This document shows positions 37,801-45,600 of a stretch of DNA of 64,000 nt, piece after piece. The position numbers were made by a program, and so were the translations under genes. The notes under the pieces are model-generated. The model was given only the letters and a program-made list of their open reading frames with translations. It was not told the DNA's origin and made no database searches. This DNA is from Planococcus citri (lineage: Eukaryota; Arthropoda; Insecta; Hemiptera; Pseudococcidae), in the NCBI RefSeq assembly GCF_950023065.1, contig NC_088678.1:10964580-11028579 (forward strand), given 5' to 3'. Within the stretch, counting starts at the first letter, position 1. Each line of letters begins with the position of its first letter.

Positions 37801-40740
37801 ATTATTTATGATATGAATTTTTCAAACAAGGCCCTTTATAAAATAAAGGCACCTGAATTAGAAGTTCACAATGTTGAAATTCCGGATGACTCAGATCCAA
37901 CAGAGCTGGAACCATTTGAACCTCAAACTGAGCCATTGGAACCTCACTCACAAGAATTTGAGACAGGAATTGCACCCCTGGAAGTCAAATTTCTTGCTGA
38001 AAATATTCCTGAACTTCATAAACGTCTCAGAAACATCTCGTCATATCAACAGACAGACACGACGTGTAAAAAACTCATTGAAATTCTTGAGGAAAGTATC
38101 CCGGCGAATAATAAAAAGCAAAGAGATGCTCAGAAAAACAAACTTTCGAAATTTGAAATATTCAAAAATGTCAGAGGGGAGAAAATTCTCATGAAAAAAT
38201 TAGAAAACGGTTCAAAAGTGCCCTGCCTGCCTAATGAGCTTTTCTATGACACTGTTGATTACCTACATTGCGTATATGGCCATGTAGGATCTACCAAACT
38301 TGACGTAATATTTCGCAGGATATTTTATCACAACAATTCATTGGCGTATATTCGCGAAATTTGCAACGTATGTATTGTCTGTAAGGTCAATAAGAACTAC
38401 GCAAATCATAAGACTATTGAATATGCACACATTGAAGCATACGCACTCGGAGATGTTCTATCAGTCGATTTGCTTGGACCTTTACCTGCAATGAAAAATG
38501 ACCCAAAATACCTCTTGGTCACAAAAGATGTTTTCACGAACCGGACGTGGCTACGAACATTATACAATATCAAGAAAAAATCAGTCTGCCAACAAATGGC
38601 TACGGTGATTTTTGATATTGAAAGCCACAAGGTAAACATCAAGAAAATAATAACAGACAATGGCTCACAATTCATCTCCAGTTCCTGGTACAATTTACTC
38701 GAAGAACACCAAATTCAAGCGGCTCACACCAGTACATACAATCCACAATCTTCATCCGTGGAAAGGACGATGCGCTGGATTGGAGACAAACTACGAGTAA
38801 AAATTAATAAGAACCACAATCCTTACCATTCACATCTTGGATGGCAAGATATTATCTCTGAAATTGAGGATGAATTGAACAATACACCAACTTCATTTGG
38901 ATTTAAACCCAATGAAGCCTGGGGCATCGCAGATGTTATTGGATTACAAATACCCCAGACGTGTGTAAAGTTCAACTTCAGGAAAGAACTCATCAAAATT
39001 CATGAGAAAATGATCAAACGCGAAATTCCATCTGTCTCGACTGAAAAATGTCTCGAGGAAACGTTAAATCCCGATATTGACTTGATATTTGACACAGATG
39101 GTTACGTCCGTGTTACAGCGGATGGAGCCTGTTCAAAAAACGGTGACGCGAATGCAATTGCTGGAATAGGTATTTGTTTTGCGCCAGACTCAATTTTAAA
39201 TATTTCAGAACGTATAACGAGCACTCAATACCCAATTTCGAATAATCTTGCTGAATTAATTGCAATCCGTACCGCTTTGCAAGTACTTAAAGAAAATGAT
39301 ATCCAAAAAGTAAAATTATTGAGTGACTCGAATTACGCAATAAAAGCGCTCAACAATACCTGCTCATTATGGCAAACCAACAACTGGAAAAATTCCCGGA
39401 ATAAACCAGTTCACCATGAACATCTATTCAAGGAAATTCTCGAACTTCGTAAAGAGTTCGAAAAAGTCGAATTCATCCATGTTTTTGCAAGAAAACATGA
39501 GTTTACCAACATCATCGCTGATTCATTAGCTAAAAAGGCTGTCTATACTATCGAGCAAGACAACCAAAAGATAAATGAAATGACCCCCCGTCAATTAGTT
39601 GAGACTTTTATTCGAGAAAAAAGAAGGCTGAAGAAAATAGAAGAAGAGTACGCCTTCAATAAAAGTCACCCCGACCCAACATTCTTTAAGAAAGGAGATT
39701 GGGTTTTAATGGCCAATCACAAACAATCATCTTTCGCCAAACAAACTTCCGGCAAATTATATGAAAAGAAAACTGGACCATACATCGTTGTCCAAAGAAA
39801 TGGCCATAACTGCTATCTTTTGGAACCAACTGATGACGATGAAATTAACAGAGTAGCAAACATTCGCCAATTGACTCTTTTTATTACAAAAGAGAACTTA
39901 GAAAAGTTGAGAAGCGAAGTTTGCCTTAAATCTAGCATTGACTCTCGCTCATTAGAGCAAAGAATCAAAGAATTTCTTACTGACTATCGAAATGAATCTG
40001 AAATCGACAGTGAAGATGATGAACTATACCTCGATTCAGATCAAGAAGATGACACTGAAATTGTAATCAGTAAGAAAGACTTTCGAAAAGCGTCTCAAGT
40101 GGTCTTACAAGAAGTAGCAAAATCAGCTCGTGAAAAACGTGCTGAAGCACGAAATAAACGACCTGAAAAGGCGCAAGCTACAACACATGCGTCTCAAGAC
40201 TCAATTCTTTCGCAATCCCAACCCTCTACTTCAGGGGCACAGGATGAACCCCCCAGCGTAATAAAAAGAGCAAGAGGTCGTCCACGTAAGAATAGGGCAA
40301 TTGAATCTTCGTCTCAAGAGACTATTTCAACAATCGATGATAGCCAAGACAGTCAGGATAGCCAAGATTCTGACGATGAAATATTTTTGGATGCTCCTAT
40401 GACGCTCCAAAATTCACCTGATAATGACCTCTCCAATGCTCAAAACCCATTGGACACCCCACCTGACTCTGTAATTCCAGAATCGCAACCTAGCGAAACT
40501 TCAAACGTTCCTAGGGCAGGGGCAAGTGCTCAAAGGCCTACCTCATTACCAACTAGGACACGATCTGAACGAGTTCTCGCTAGATTACGGACGAAACCAG
40601 CGACACACTGGAAAAAACAGCTCGAGACAAAATTCCTAAATTACGTATCTGATAGCGATCAAGAGCCTATTGCTCGTTTTTATGAGATGGTTCCTGATGA
40701 AAAATCAGACGATGAAGGAAACCAACCATGGAAAACCTAA
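34813..40740 (+). CDS. pol: Pol polyprotein with SGNH-like N-terminus, PR, RT, two RNase H domains, integrase, AT-hook
   Basis: About 1975 residues follow the frameshift. In order: an SGNH-hydrolase-like domain (34888-35320; Gly-Asp-Gly in place of Gly-Asp-Ser); aspartic protease (DTGA at 35920, Ile-Leu-Gly near 36150); reverse transcriptase (Asp at 36859, YVDD at 37039); a first RNase H with Asp (37507) and Glu (37636) but Asn at 37711 where the third catalytic acid belongs; and integrase with zinc-binding His/His/Cys/Cys (from 38266) and Asp 38467, Asp 38656, Glu 38761. A second, complete RNase HI-type domain follows, with Asp 39121, Glu 39253, Asp 39325, His 39496 and Asp 39520. Next come the GPY/F module (near 39775), an acidic Ser-rich tail and an AT-hook RGRPRK at 40273. 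The protein should cut, copy and integrate the element. It is open throughout. The usual gypsy pol is about 1000-1200 residues. Confidence 0.95.
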   Translation, partial: RKPLGSRGATPSAFTAPSELILEKYIWVGDGLSHYIARGEVTLSNHLPDYLRDQLALEELHRRLQRANFPKKSHFIVSAGQLEFNFSRKPYHIIEKQLHNITDLLLDKGAQSIILLFPLVKPRTPDEYDIKLSRYVDFKNIYVRVANNPKIKFLRMPAMSFLETEIIHSQGKQYTRPRVGARKELLPIEQKFHYVSAIKRYFPSITEYRDVRNLLISEIARIESFKERMATLPTQAEVEYLGSDTNENTTEAPIYQILTLKNSDLGNRLKPERKIKNAIRNLYNDPAILSDSPTAMSLGEILVAKINEQRFHKMKKKQNIKFIDAIDNTSLKNEKPDPVTSSQLVTQKTNDPACVIPVTIGARKVALQLDTGALPNVLSRLMVKTFLEEAPNWVKFIKLKKQVQLRLANNTLIPSATHIIELQMILGNEMIKVPFYIIDAPGQTFILGRISMDYLKMKLNVPERLVKCRPEFCEKFTIPFMHTDEFQSALTVFSLVTNEQEHETFSEDMSDTHHTIIEQEIFEERRLAQRTFKENLRADLNMALENGSITFQQAIRGFDRLQHFADIFDLNPGKYTGEQVKFTFQEGNTHLQPWRGEKFRPSKKLLPALRKAITKMLALGIIEYSHSCYINTLAPVVKKNGDIRLCLDADELNKFLVNVLTEPNTIASMLYDNAGDKFFCTLDFTAGFWQLELDLESRKFTAFQVEGQVYEFTRLPYGLKISSGEFVHMINQVIENEDGITKYVDDIKISGTTFEETIKRLEKVFHLIREHGLKLNPTKTQFFKNCADHLGFVISDKGIGKQSEKIRKLEEFEKKHTKRGKFSLSKKNDILALVGNTGLYRDFIPEYSQIVNPIYHLTKGDVPVEWTEKQQKAFETLKAEFKKDFKLQQAPKEGDLFLDTQLSDDSMNGVLFYMVENDKRIIMFISIAFKEHQKNFTLFDREIMCLVKCVQKLQMWLHGRRVHVRSNLLPIINRFREIAQTHRKAAHWVTVLNCYDIIYDMNFSNKALYKIKAPELEVHNVEIPDDSDPTELEPFEPQTEPLEPHSQEFETGIAPLEVKFLAENIPELHKRLRNISSYQQTDTTCKKLIEILEESIPANNKKQRDAQKNKLSKFEIFKNVRGEKILMKKLENGSKVPCLPNELFYDTVDYLHCVYGHVGSTKLDVIFRRIFYHNNSLAYIREICNVCIVCKVNKNYANHKTIEYAHIEAYALGDVLSVDLLGPLPAMKNDPKYLLVTKDVFTNRTWLRTLYNIKKKSVCQQMATVIFDIESHKVNIKKIITDNGSQFISSSWYNLLEEHQIQAAHTSTYNPQSSSVERTMRWIGDKLRVKINKNHNPYHSHLGWQDIISEIEDELNNTPTSFGFKPNEAWGIADVIGLQIPQTCVKFNFRKELIKIHEKMIKREIPSVSTEKCLEETLNPDIDLIFDTDGYVRVTADGACSKNGDANAIAGIGICFAPDSILNISERITSTQYPISNNLAELIAIRTALQVLKENDIQKVKLLSDSNYAIKALNNTCSLWQTNNWKNSRNKPVHHEHLFKEILELRKEFEKVEFIHVFARKHEFTNIIADSLAKKAVYTIEQDNQKINEMTPRQLVETFIREKRRLKKIEEEYAFNKSHPDPTFFKKGDWVLMANHKQSSFAKQTSGKLYEKKTGPYIVVQRNGHNCYLLEPTDDDEINRVANIRQLTLFITKENLEKLRSEVCLKSSIDSRSLEQRIKEFLTDYRNESEIDSEDDELYLDSDQEDDTEIVISKKDFRKASQVVLQEVAKSAREKRAEARNKRPEKAQATTHASQDSILSQSQPSTSGAQDEPPSVIKRARGRPRKNRAIESSSQETISTIDDSQDSQDSQDSDDEIFLDAPMTLQNSPDNDLSNAQNPLDTPPDSVIPESQPSETSNVPRAGASAQRPTSLPTRTRSERVLARLRTKPATHWKKQLETKFLNYVSDSDQEPIARFYEMVPDEKSDDEGNQPWKT

Positions 40741-40778
40741 TGCTTTGCAGAAAATCCACCACTTTATCGTTGTGAATT

Positions 40779-41437
40779 GAAAGATGTACAAAAATTCCCC
40801 TATCATATGTCCTGCTACATCTTTCGACCTCAACAACAACCACTCATTAAGACTGAAAAGTGTACAAAAACCCCAAGATCATATGTCCTGATACACTTTT
40901 CAGCCATAACAAAAACTCAAGAGATGAAAAATAATCTCACCAATAGCTAATCATCGCAATTAAAAATTCGCAAAATCACAAGATCTAGGTCTTGTTACAT
41001 TTCTTAATCACCCATATTTTTTTTTGTTTGTTTTAATCACAACATACACCCAACAAGCAAAGCATTAAGGATAAGTCAGTGTAAATATTTTTTTTTTTTG
41101 AGTCTTATAACCCTTTCTACTATCCTATTGTGGTATGTATACTTTTACAGATAGAAAATTACAATCTAAAATTGCTTGGAAGTACACCAAAAAATACCTT
41201 ATCATATGTCCTCGTGCATTTCCAAGTGAAAACATTTTCTTTTCCTCTAAATTCAAAATTATATTCGATCATTAATTCATTTTTTGTCCTCGGTACCTTA
41301 TCTATAAGTAAGTATTCTAAGACATTTACCAAGATCGATGTTTTGAACTCGTAATTTGGACACTAAGTAAAATACTATCTTACATCGCTTGGAGATACGC
41401 TAAATACCCTATCCTATGTCCTGACGTACTTTCAAGC
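40779..41437 (+). repeat. array of four co-varying hairpins with a common loop
   Basis: Stems: 40779-40788 with 40816-40825 (10 bp perfect), 40853-40864 with 40892-40903 (12 bp perfect), 41175-41187 with 41214-41226 (13 bp, one G-U and one mismatch), and 41387-41399 with 41425-41437 (13 bp, two G-U and one mismatch). Loops are 27, 27, 26 and 25 nt and share ATCATATGTCCT (ATCCTATGTCCT in the fourth) near their 3' side. Stem sequences differ between copies while pairing is kept, which indicates selection on RNA structure. Confidence 0.85.
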
Positions 41438-42035
41438 TATACTGCTCTTTTAACGTAAATGTAAAAATCACTTGATTTCATTATCACAAATACACACAAT
41501 AACCGATTCCTTTTTATGTTAATCGTAGTTCTAGCCCTTGGTAAAATACACCACGGATACGTAGCAGGTAGACGAACCCGGAACCCAACTGTGTCGTTTA
41601 CGTACACAAACATCAACAACGCATCTTCACACCCCGAGTTTGTTACTCCAAAACGGTCAGCGAGTGTGACATTGACCCTACTACATCTCGTCAACACAGA
41701 GCGCAGACACCCGCATATGACAGCTGGAGAAGAATACGCAAACGAACCCAAATAAACATGTACACAGATTGGTCCGCGATTTGCTACCCGATGACTTGGG
41801 AAAAGAATACGCTTATCAAGTAAATTAAATACGATTCACGAGTATTCCATGAAATAATTCTCTTCGCAATAGCCCATATACCTATCTTCTTTTCATAAAA
41901 TACGAATTCAAATACTCGCAAACATACCTAGATCTAGGTCCTGGTATGTTATAGAATGATATTTCTCCTAAACTTATCCATATAGTACACCCTTGTTCAA
42001 ACACACCTTACAATATACCTACTTCCACTCAACCC

Positions 42036-42066
<31 letters not shown>

Positions 42067-43426
42067 CCTTTTCCTATTAAAATCTTCGACTCGTAATCGT
42101 AGGTATAATATAAGCTGTACATATATGTAACCTTAATTAAAAATCTCTCTCACACAGCATTTACTGCCCAACAACAGTAAATGCCCTTACGTAATATTCT
42201 ACACAGTGTGTTTATTGTTTCAGTATACGCCACAATATGTAAATATCATGCCACTATAGGATACTGTACCATGTCCCCTAATAAAACCAGAACGATCTTC
42301 TCTAAAAATTGATAACCGCATGGTTCCCAGCGCAGCACAGAAGACAATTTTGGTCAACGGCGCGAGTAAATAGGATTGCTAGCTGCTCATAAAAACGTCA
42401 AATAAGTTAGTACCTCGTTAAGATATCAAGTAAGGTACAAAAATTCGAGCAACACCGGCAGCATTATAGATGAAATAATCGTCTACAGTGCAAGCGATAA
42501 GCCTGCATTACTTCGACGATTCATAGCGATCTCTACGAATTCGCTACTTTGAAAACTGAACGATGTGCAAAATTCCATGCATTTTATTCGTCTGGCAATC
42601 TTGATTTTTTTGTATAGTCAGCTTTTTTCGGAAAATTCAGTTCATAGAAACTTAGAATGAAGTCCAGACGAAGCGCTACCACATCCAGAGAAACCATTCG
42701 ATAAAATAGTCAAAAGCCATAAAAACTTCAACAGACGGCGATACTTGTCACTCATATTTTTCTCTCTTATATTCGATTATTTTATTTTTTGATAATTACC
42801 TCGCCTTCTTATCTACTTCTCACACACAAGTGTTCTTACAATCATATACGCACCAAAATTTTATGGACTTAGAGGTGGGGACGATTTTTTCATCTATCTG
42901 TACCATCCAAAAAGATAGAAAACTGAAATAAAGGTGCTACCTTTTTTCAAATCTCACCTCATTATATGTAGTGCCGAGATCCATAGGACACCTCTCGACG
43001 TAGCTGTGGTAAGTTTTGACTTTACTCTACCTATTCAATCCGAGTTTGCTTTACAGTTCAACTTGATCTGACTGGCTTATATTTGAGTAGGTTAGTTGGA
43101 TCTTTTGCATCGAATTCGCGAGTGATTATTTGTACCTTTGCACCAAAATATTCAGTTTTGTTATTTTCTCCAATTTTTTCCTCAAAAATCTAGATTTTGA
43201 ATACAATTCCACCCGATCAATTTTCGATCAAATTTTTTAAAAATTTCCTTGTTGACAATCTCTTGTTTCAATCGAATTATTCAGATTAATTTTGTATCGA
43301 ACCACTTCAACTAATCTTTGAATTTTTCGACCAATTTTGATCAGATTTTTTTCGACCATTTTTCCAAAAAATTTATTCGATTATTCGAATATTTTCCCGA
43401 ACAATTTTCAAATCTTTAATCATCGC

Positions 43427-43441
43427 AGTTTGATTTCCTAG
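43427..43441 (+). promoter_or_regulatory. candidate splice acceptors before the RING frame
   Basis: CATCGCAG ends at 43428 and TTTCCTAG at 43441, after a T/C-rich stretch and 5-18 bp before ATG 43447. Either could accept a splice from a donor near the 5' end such as 32957. Confidence 0.4.
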
Positions 43442-43446
43442 AAATC

Positions 43447-43830
43447 ATGTCGTATTGCGAGATTATTTGCGACCAGTGCAAGCTATCTTTAGCACTGCCT
43501 GGACCATTTGCAAGGGCAATTCATGACGATATTTACATAACAGCATGTAGGCACCTTTTCCATTTTGGATGCCTATATCGCTTGTATATAAATTCCACTA
43601 CTAGAACAGAACAAGGTGCACAATGTGTCCCCTGTCCTCATCCGTCATGTAAGCAAATGATCTTAGGATCTGATTCTTTCTTTGTGGACCAATCCTTACG
43701 AATATTCCAAGTACTCAACACTGACTCTAGAGTCCAGTCTCTCGTGAATCAACTCGCATTACAACGAGATTACATCACACGTATCGAGATGGTGATGATT
43801 AACGAGAATATTGAACTAAAAATCAGCTAG
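43447..43830 (+). CDS. RING-H2 finger protein with coiled coil, retrotransposon-borne
   Basis: A 127-residue frame begins Met-Ser-Tyr-Cys. Metal ligands fit a RING-H2: Cys-x2-Cys near residues 8-11, then Cys-Arg-His-x2-His-x2-Cys around 34-42, then Cys-x2-Cys near 58-61 with a further Cys five residues on. RING-H2 domains are usually E3 ubiquitin ligases that recruit an E2. A helical, heptad-like region follows the finger (about residues 90-127), as in coiled-coil RING proteins that oligomerise. The frame ends at TAG 43828-43830, but the -1 frame continues with more heptad-like sequence. It may act on host degradation or restriction factors or on Gag; that is speculation. Confidence 0.75.
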   Translation: MSYCEIICDQCKLSLALPGPFARAIHDDIYITACRHLFHFGCLYRLYINSTTRTEQGAQCVPCPHPSCKQMILGSDSFFVDQSLRIFQVLNTDSRVQSLVNQLALQRDYITRIEMVMINENIELKIS

Positions 43831-44381
43831 AGGAGTATCGACGAGAACACTTCAATTTAATGACTCGATACAACTTGCTCCTAGATCATCAAATAGGCAA
43901 CCTATTTTCGAACATACGCCCGAGAATAAATTCGTCAAACAATCCTCAACCCTCTTCTTCTCAAACTGCATCCGTCATGCCACAATCTTCGACTTCAAAT
44001 TCCGATGTACCGCAGTTTACATCCCCCCCACCACTGTGGCGAAAATTTCAAAGTTCAGCACAACCTCTCTTCGCAAAACCACAAGCTTCTTGTGATTCTG
44101 CACTGATTCAAAGACCAGAGCCTGTAGAGACCCCAATTCCAACGATTGTCACTCCTCGACAACAAACTGTCCACGCTGGTTCATTAACCCAACCCATAAT
44201 CTCTCAGCTCAAATATGTAGACGTAGTTGGAACACCTTCCACTTCGTCAGACAGCTCTAGAGCCTCAGGTTCCGGCATTAGTACGACTTCGGATCGCGTA
44301 GCTCCTACGACACTACGATCCAAAATTTTCCCCCCAAAGCCAAAAAAGGGCACTTCTGCTGACAAGCGCCTTTTTTCATAA
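43815..44381 (+). CDS. Ser/Thr/Pro-rich frame continuing the RING protein in the -1 frame
   Basis: Open from 43815 in the -1 frame relative to the RING frame, with ATG at 43860 and TAA at 44379-44381. The part before the ATG is rich in Glu/Arg/Leu and extends the coiled coil. The rest is low-complexity Ser/Thr/Pro with no domain. The frame switch falls at a run of five A (43818-43822), where a one-base length change would join the frames. It may be part of one protein broken by an indel, a recoded product or a separate small protein from ATG 43860. Confidence 0.55.
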   Translation, partial: TKNQLEEYRREHFNLMTRYNLLLDHQIGNLFSNIRPRINSSNNPQPSSSQTASVMPQSSTSNSDVPQFTSPPPLWRKFQSSAQPLFAKPQASCDSALIQRPEPVETPIPTIVTPRQQTVHAGSLTQPIISQLKYVDVVGTPSTSSDSSRASGSGISTTSDRVAPTTLRSKIFPPKPKKGTSADKRLFS

Positions 44382-45054
44382 AAATTATAGAGCCCGGTTC
44401 GGCTCCGATTCAGCTGAAATAGAACCTTTCTATCCCATTAATTCGTACCCGCATGGCTTTACGGCAGCAGGATACGAAATTTTGGACGATGCTTATATCA
44501 TCGTATTTTTGGCCTATAATATCCTAATTATGGGGGATGGACACGCTGATGGTATCGCAAGATACTTAAGTGTATCTAAACCCTATGAAAACCTGGTTGA
44601 CATAGAAATGTACCGTAGAGACCTTCTAGCTTCTGAATTACTCTTATATCTCGAAACGTTCTTAAAACTCCCAAAACGAATTATGATGTCAATTGGCAAT
44701 TTTGACGTACAAAGAGGTACGTCATATGGACAATTCTTCAATATATTCCAAGCTATTATTCTATTATTCAAAAAACTAAAAGTGCAAGAACTCATAATCC
44801 TTCCACTCATCCCGCACAAGAAAGTCAACCAGGAACAATTTTCAGAAATTAACAGAGCCTTAAATTACGATTGGGAAAGAACTCTTGGAGCTAGAATAAC
44901 TAGAATTCCACATATTTTCGAAGAATTTCATACAGATAGGGCAGGAATCGACCAATATGGCCCATTCTACCCCTCCAACCAATATGCCAACGTACTTCTA
45001 GCCCTCAGAAATGAGCTTATCCCAGACGTACTTCCCAGACACTCTACAAGCTAA
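44302..45054 (+). CDS. SGNH-hydrolase-like protein lacking the catalytic serine
   Basis: Open from 44302; no ATG occurs until the Met just before the Gly-Asp-Gly of block I (about 44531), so translation probably arrives from the upstream frame. The domain shows beta-strand plus GDG (block I, Ser replaced by Gly), a Ser-Ile-Gly-Asn-Phe-Asp segment at block III, and Leu-Ile-Ile-Leu-Pro-Leu-Ile-Pro typical of the next strand. The Asp-x2-His of block V is replaced by Asp-Gln-Tyr-Gly. It aligns along its length with the N-terminal domain of Pol in this element. The switch from the Ser/Thr/Pro frame (+1) falls at a run of six T (44371-44376). Esterase activity is unlikely; a binding role is inferred. 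Confidence 0.65.
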   Translation, partial: LLRHYDPKFSPQSQKRALLLTSAFFHKNYRARFGSDSAEIEPFYPINSYPHGFTAAGYEILDDAYIIVFLAYNILIMGDGHADGIARYLSVSKPYENLVDIEMYRRDLLASELLLYLETFLKLPKRIMMSIGNFDVQRGTSYGQFFNIFQAIILLFKKLKVQELIILPLIPHKKVNQEQFSEINRALNYDWERTLGARITRIPHIFEEFHTDRAGIDQYGPFYPSNQYANVLLALRNELIPDVLPRHSTS

Positions 45055-45600
45055 TCTCCCAGACCCCCTACACCTGATGTTGAAATCCCTCCAAATAATA
45101 TTCTTCCACTACTACCATTGGACCTCCGAATTCCCAGAATTTGCTTGACCCCTGTTAAAATAGATCCTCCTCCTACCACGACTTCATCTACTAAATTATC
45201 CCAAACTACAACCCTTTCCACCCCCTCTACCTCTTCTTGTTCAAGCAGAACAGATCTAGTGGTGCACAGTGTACAAATTTCCACCGAAAAGAATGCAAAT
45301 AATCTCGGAAAGAAAGGTAAACCACGTCGTGTAGAACGTCGTAAATGCGAGGAGGAGGAAAGCTTAGTTCGAAATGTAAGACGACGCACCGATCCCATCG
45401 TGCGTATGGTAGAAGAAGCTATAGAGCAGGTGGAAAAAACCAGCATGCCGCCAGTTAATGTGCCACGCGACCGCGCGGCTCGTATGTTTGCTTCTGATTC
45501 CAGGTCATCTCTAAATGATCATCGAACACCATCACGAGATGATGAGATAAAGAAGGAGGAGGCTGAGAAAGAGACCAATTTGTCAGGCCAAAACCAGTAG
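45055..45600 (+). CDS. Pro/Thr-rich then basic tail, in frame after a single stop
   Basis: The SGNH-like frame stops at TAA 45052-45054 and stays open in the same frame to 45600, with no ATG near its beginning. It is Pro/Thr/Ser-rich, then Arg/Lys/Glu-rich with a likely helix, and ends in a charged segment. Either the stop is read through, or it is a nonsense change in this copy, or this is decayed sequence. No domain recognised. Confidence 0.45.
   Translation, partial: SPRPPTPDVEIPPNNILPLLPLDLRIPRICLTPVKIDPPPTTTSSTKLSQTTTLSTPSTSSCSSRTDLVVHSVQISTEKNANNLGKKGKPRRVERRKCEEEESLVRNVRRRTDPIVRMVEEAIEQVEKTSMPPVNVPRDRAARMFASDSRSSLNDHRTPSRDDEIKKEEAEKETNLSGQNQ

Larger units (their letters stand above)
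40741..43446 (+). other. 2.7 kb noncoding spacer between pol and the RING frame
   Basis: No gene is supported. Short frames (41130-41354, 41516-41755) have no recognisable features, and the second is opposed by an equal frame on the other strand. The first 700 bp hold the hairpin array. AGATCTAGGTC motifs with short flanking stems recur at about 40975-41000 and 41921-41950. A run of about 20 T lies near 42047-42066. Confidence 0.6.

Noticed and set aside
35658..38693. Minus-strand frames inside pol
   Set aside because: Shadows of the intact pol coding sequence.
41130..41755. Short frames after pol as an envelope gene
   Set aside because: No signal peptide, membrane anchor or Cys-rich ectodomain; one is matched by an equal frame on the opposite strand.
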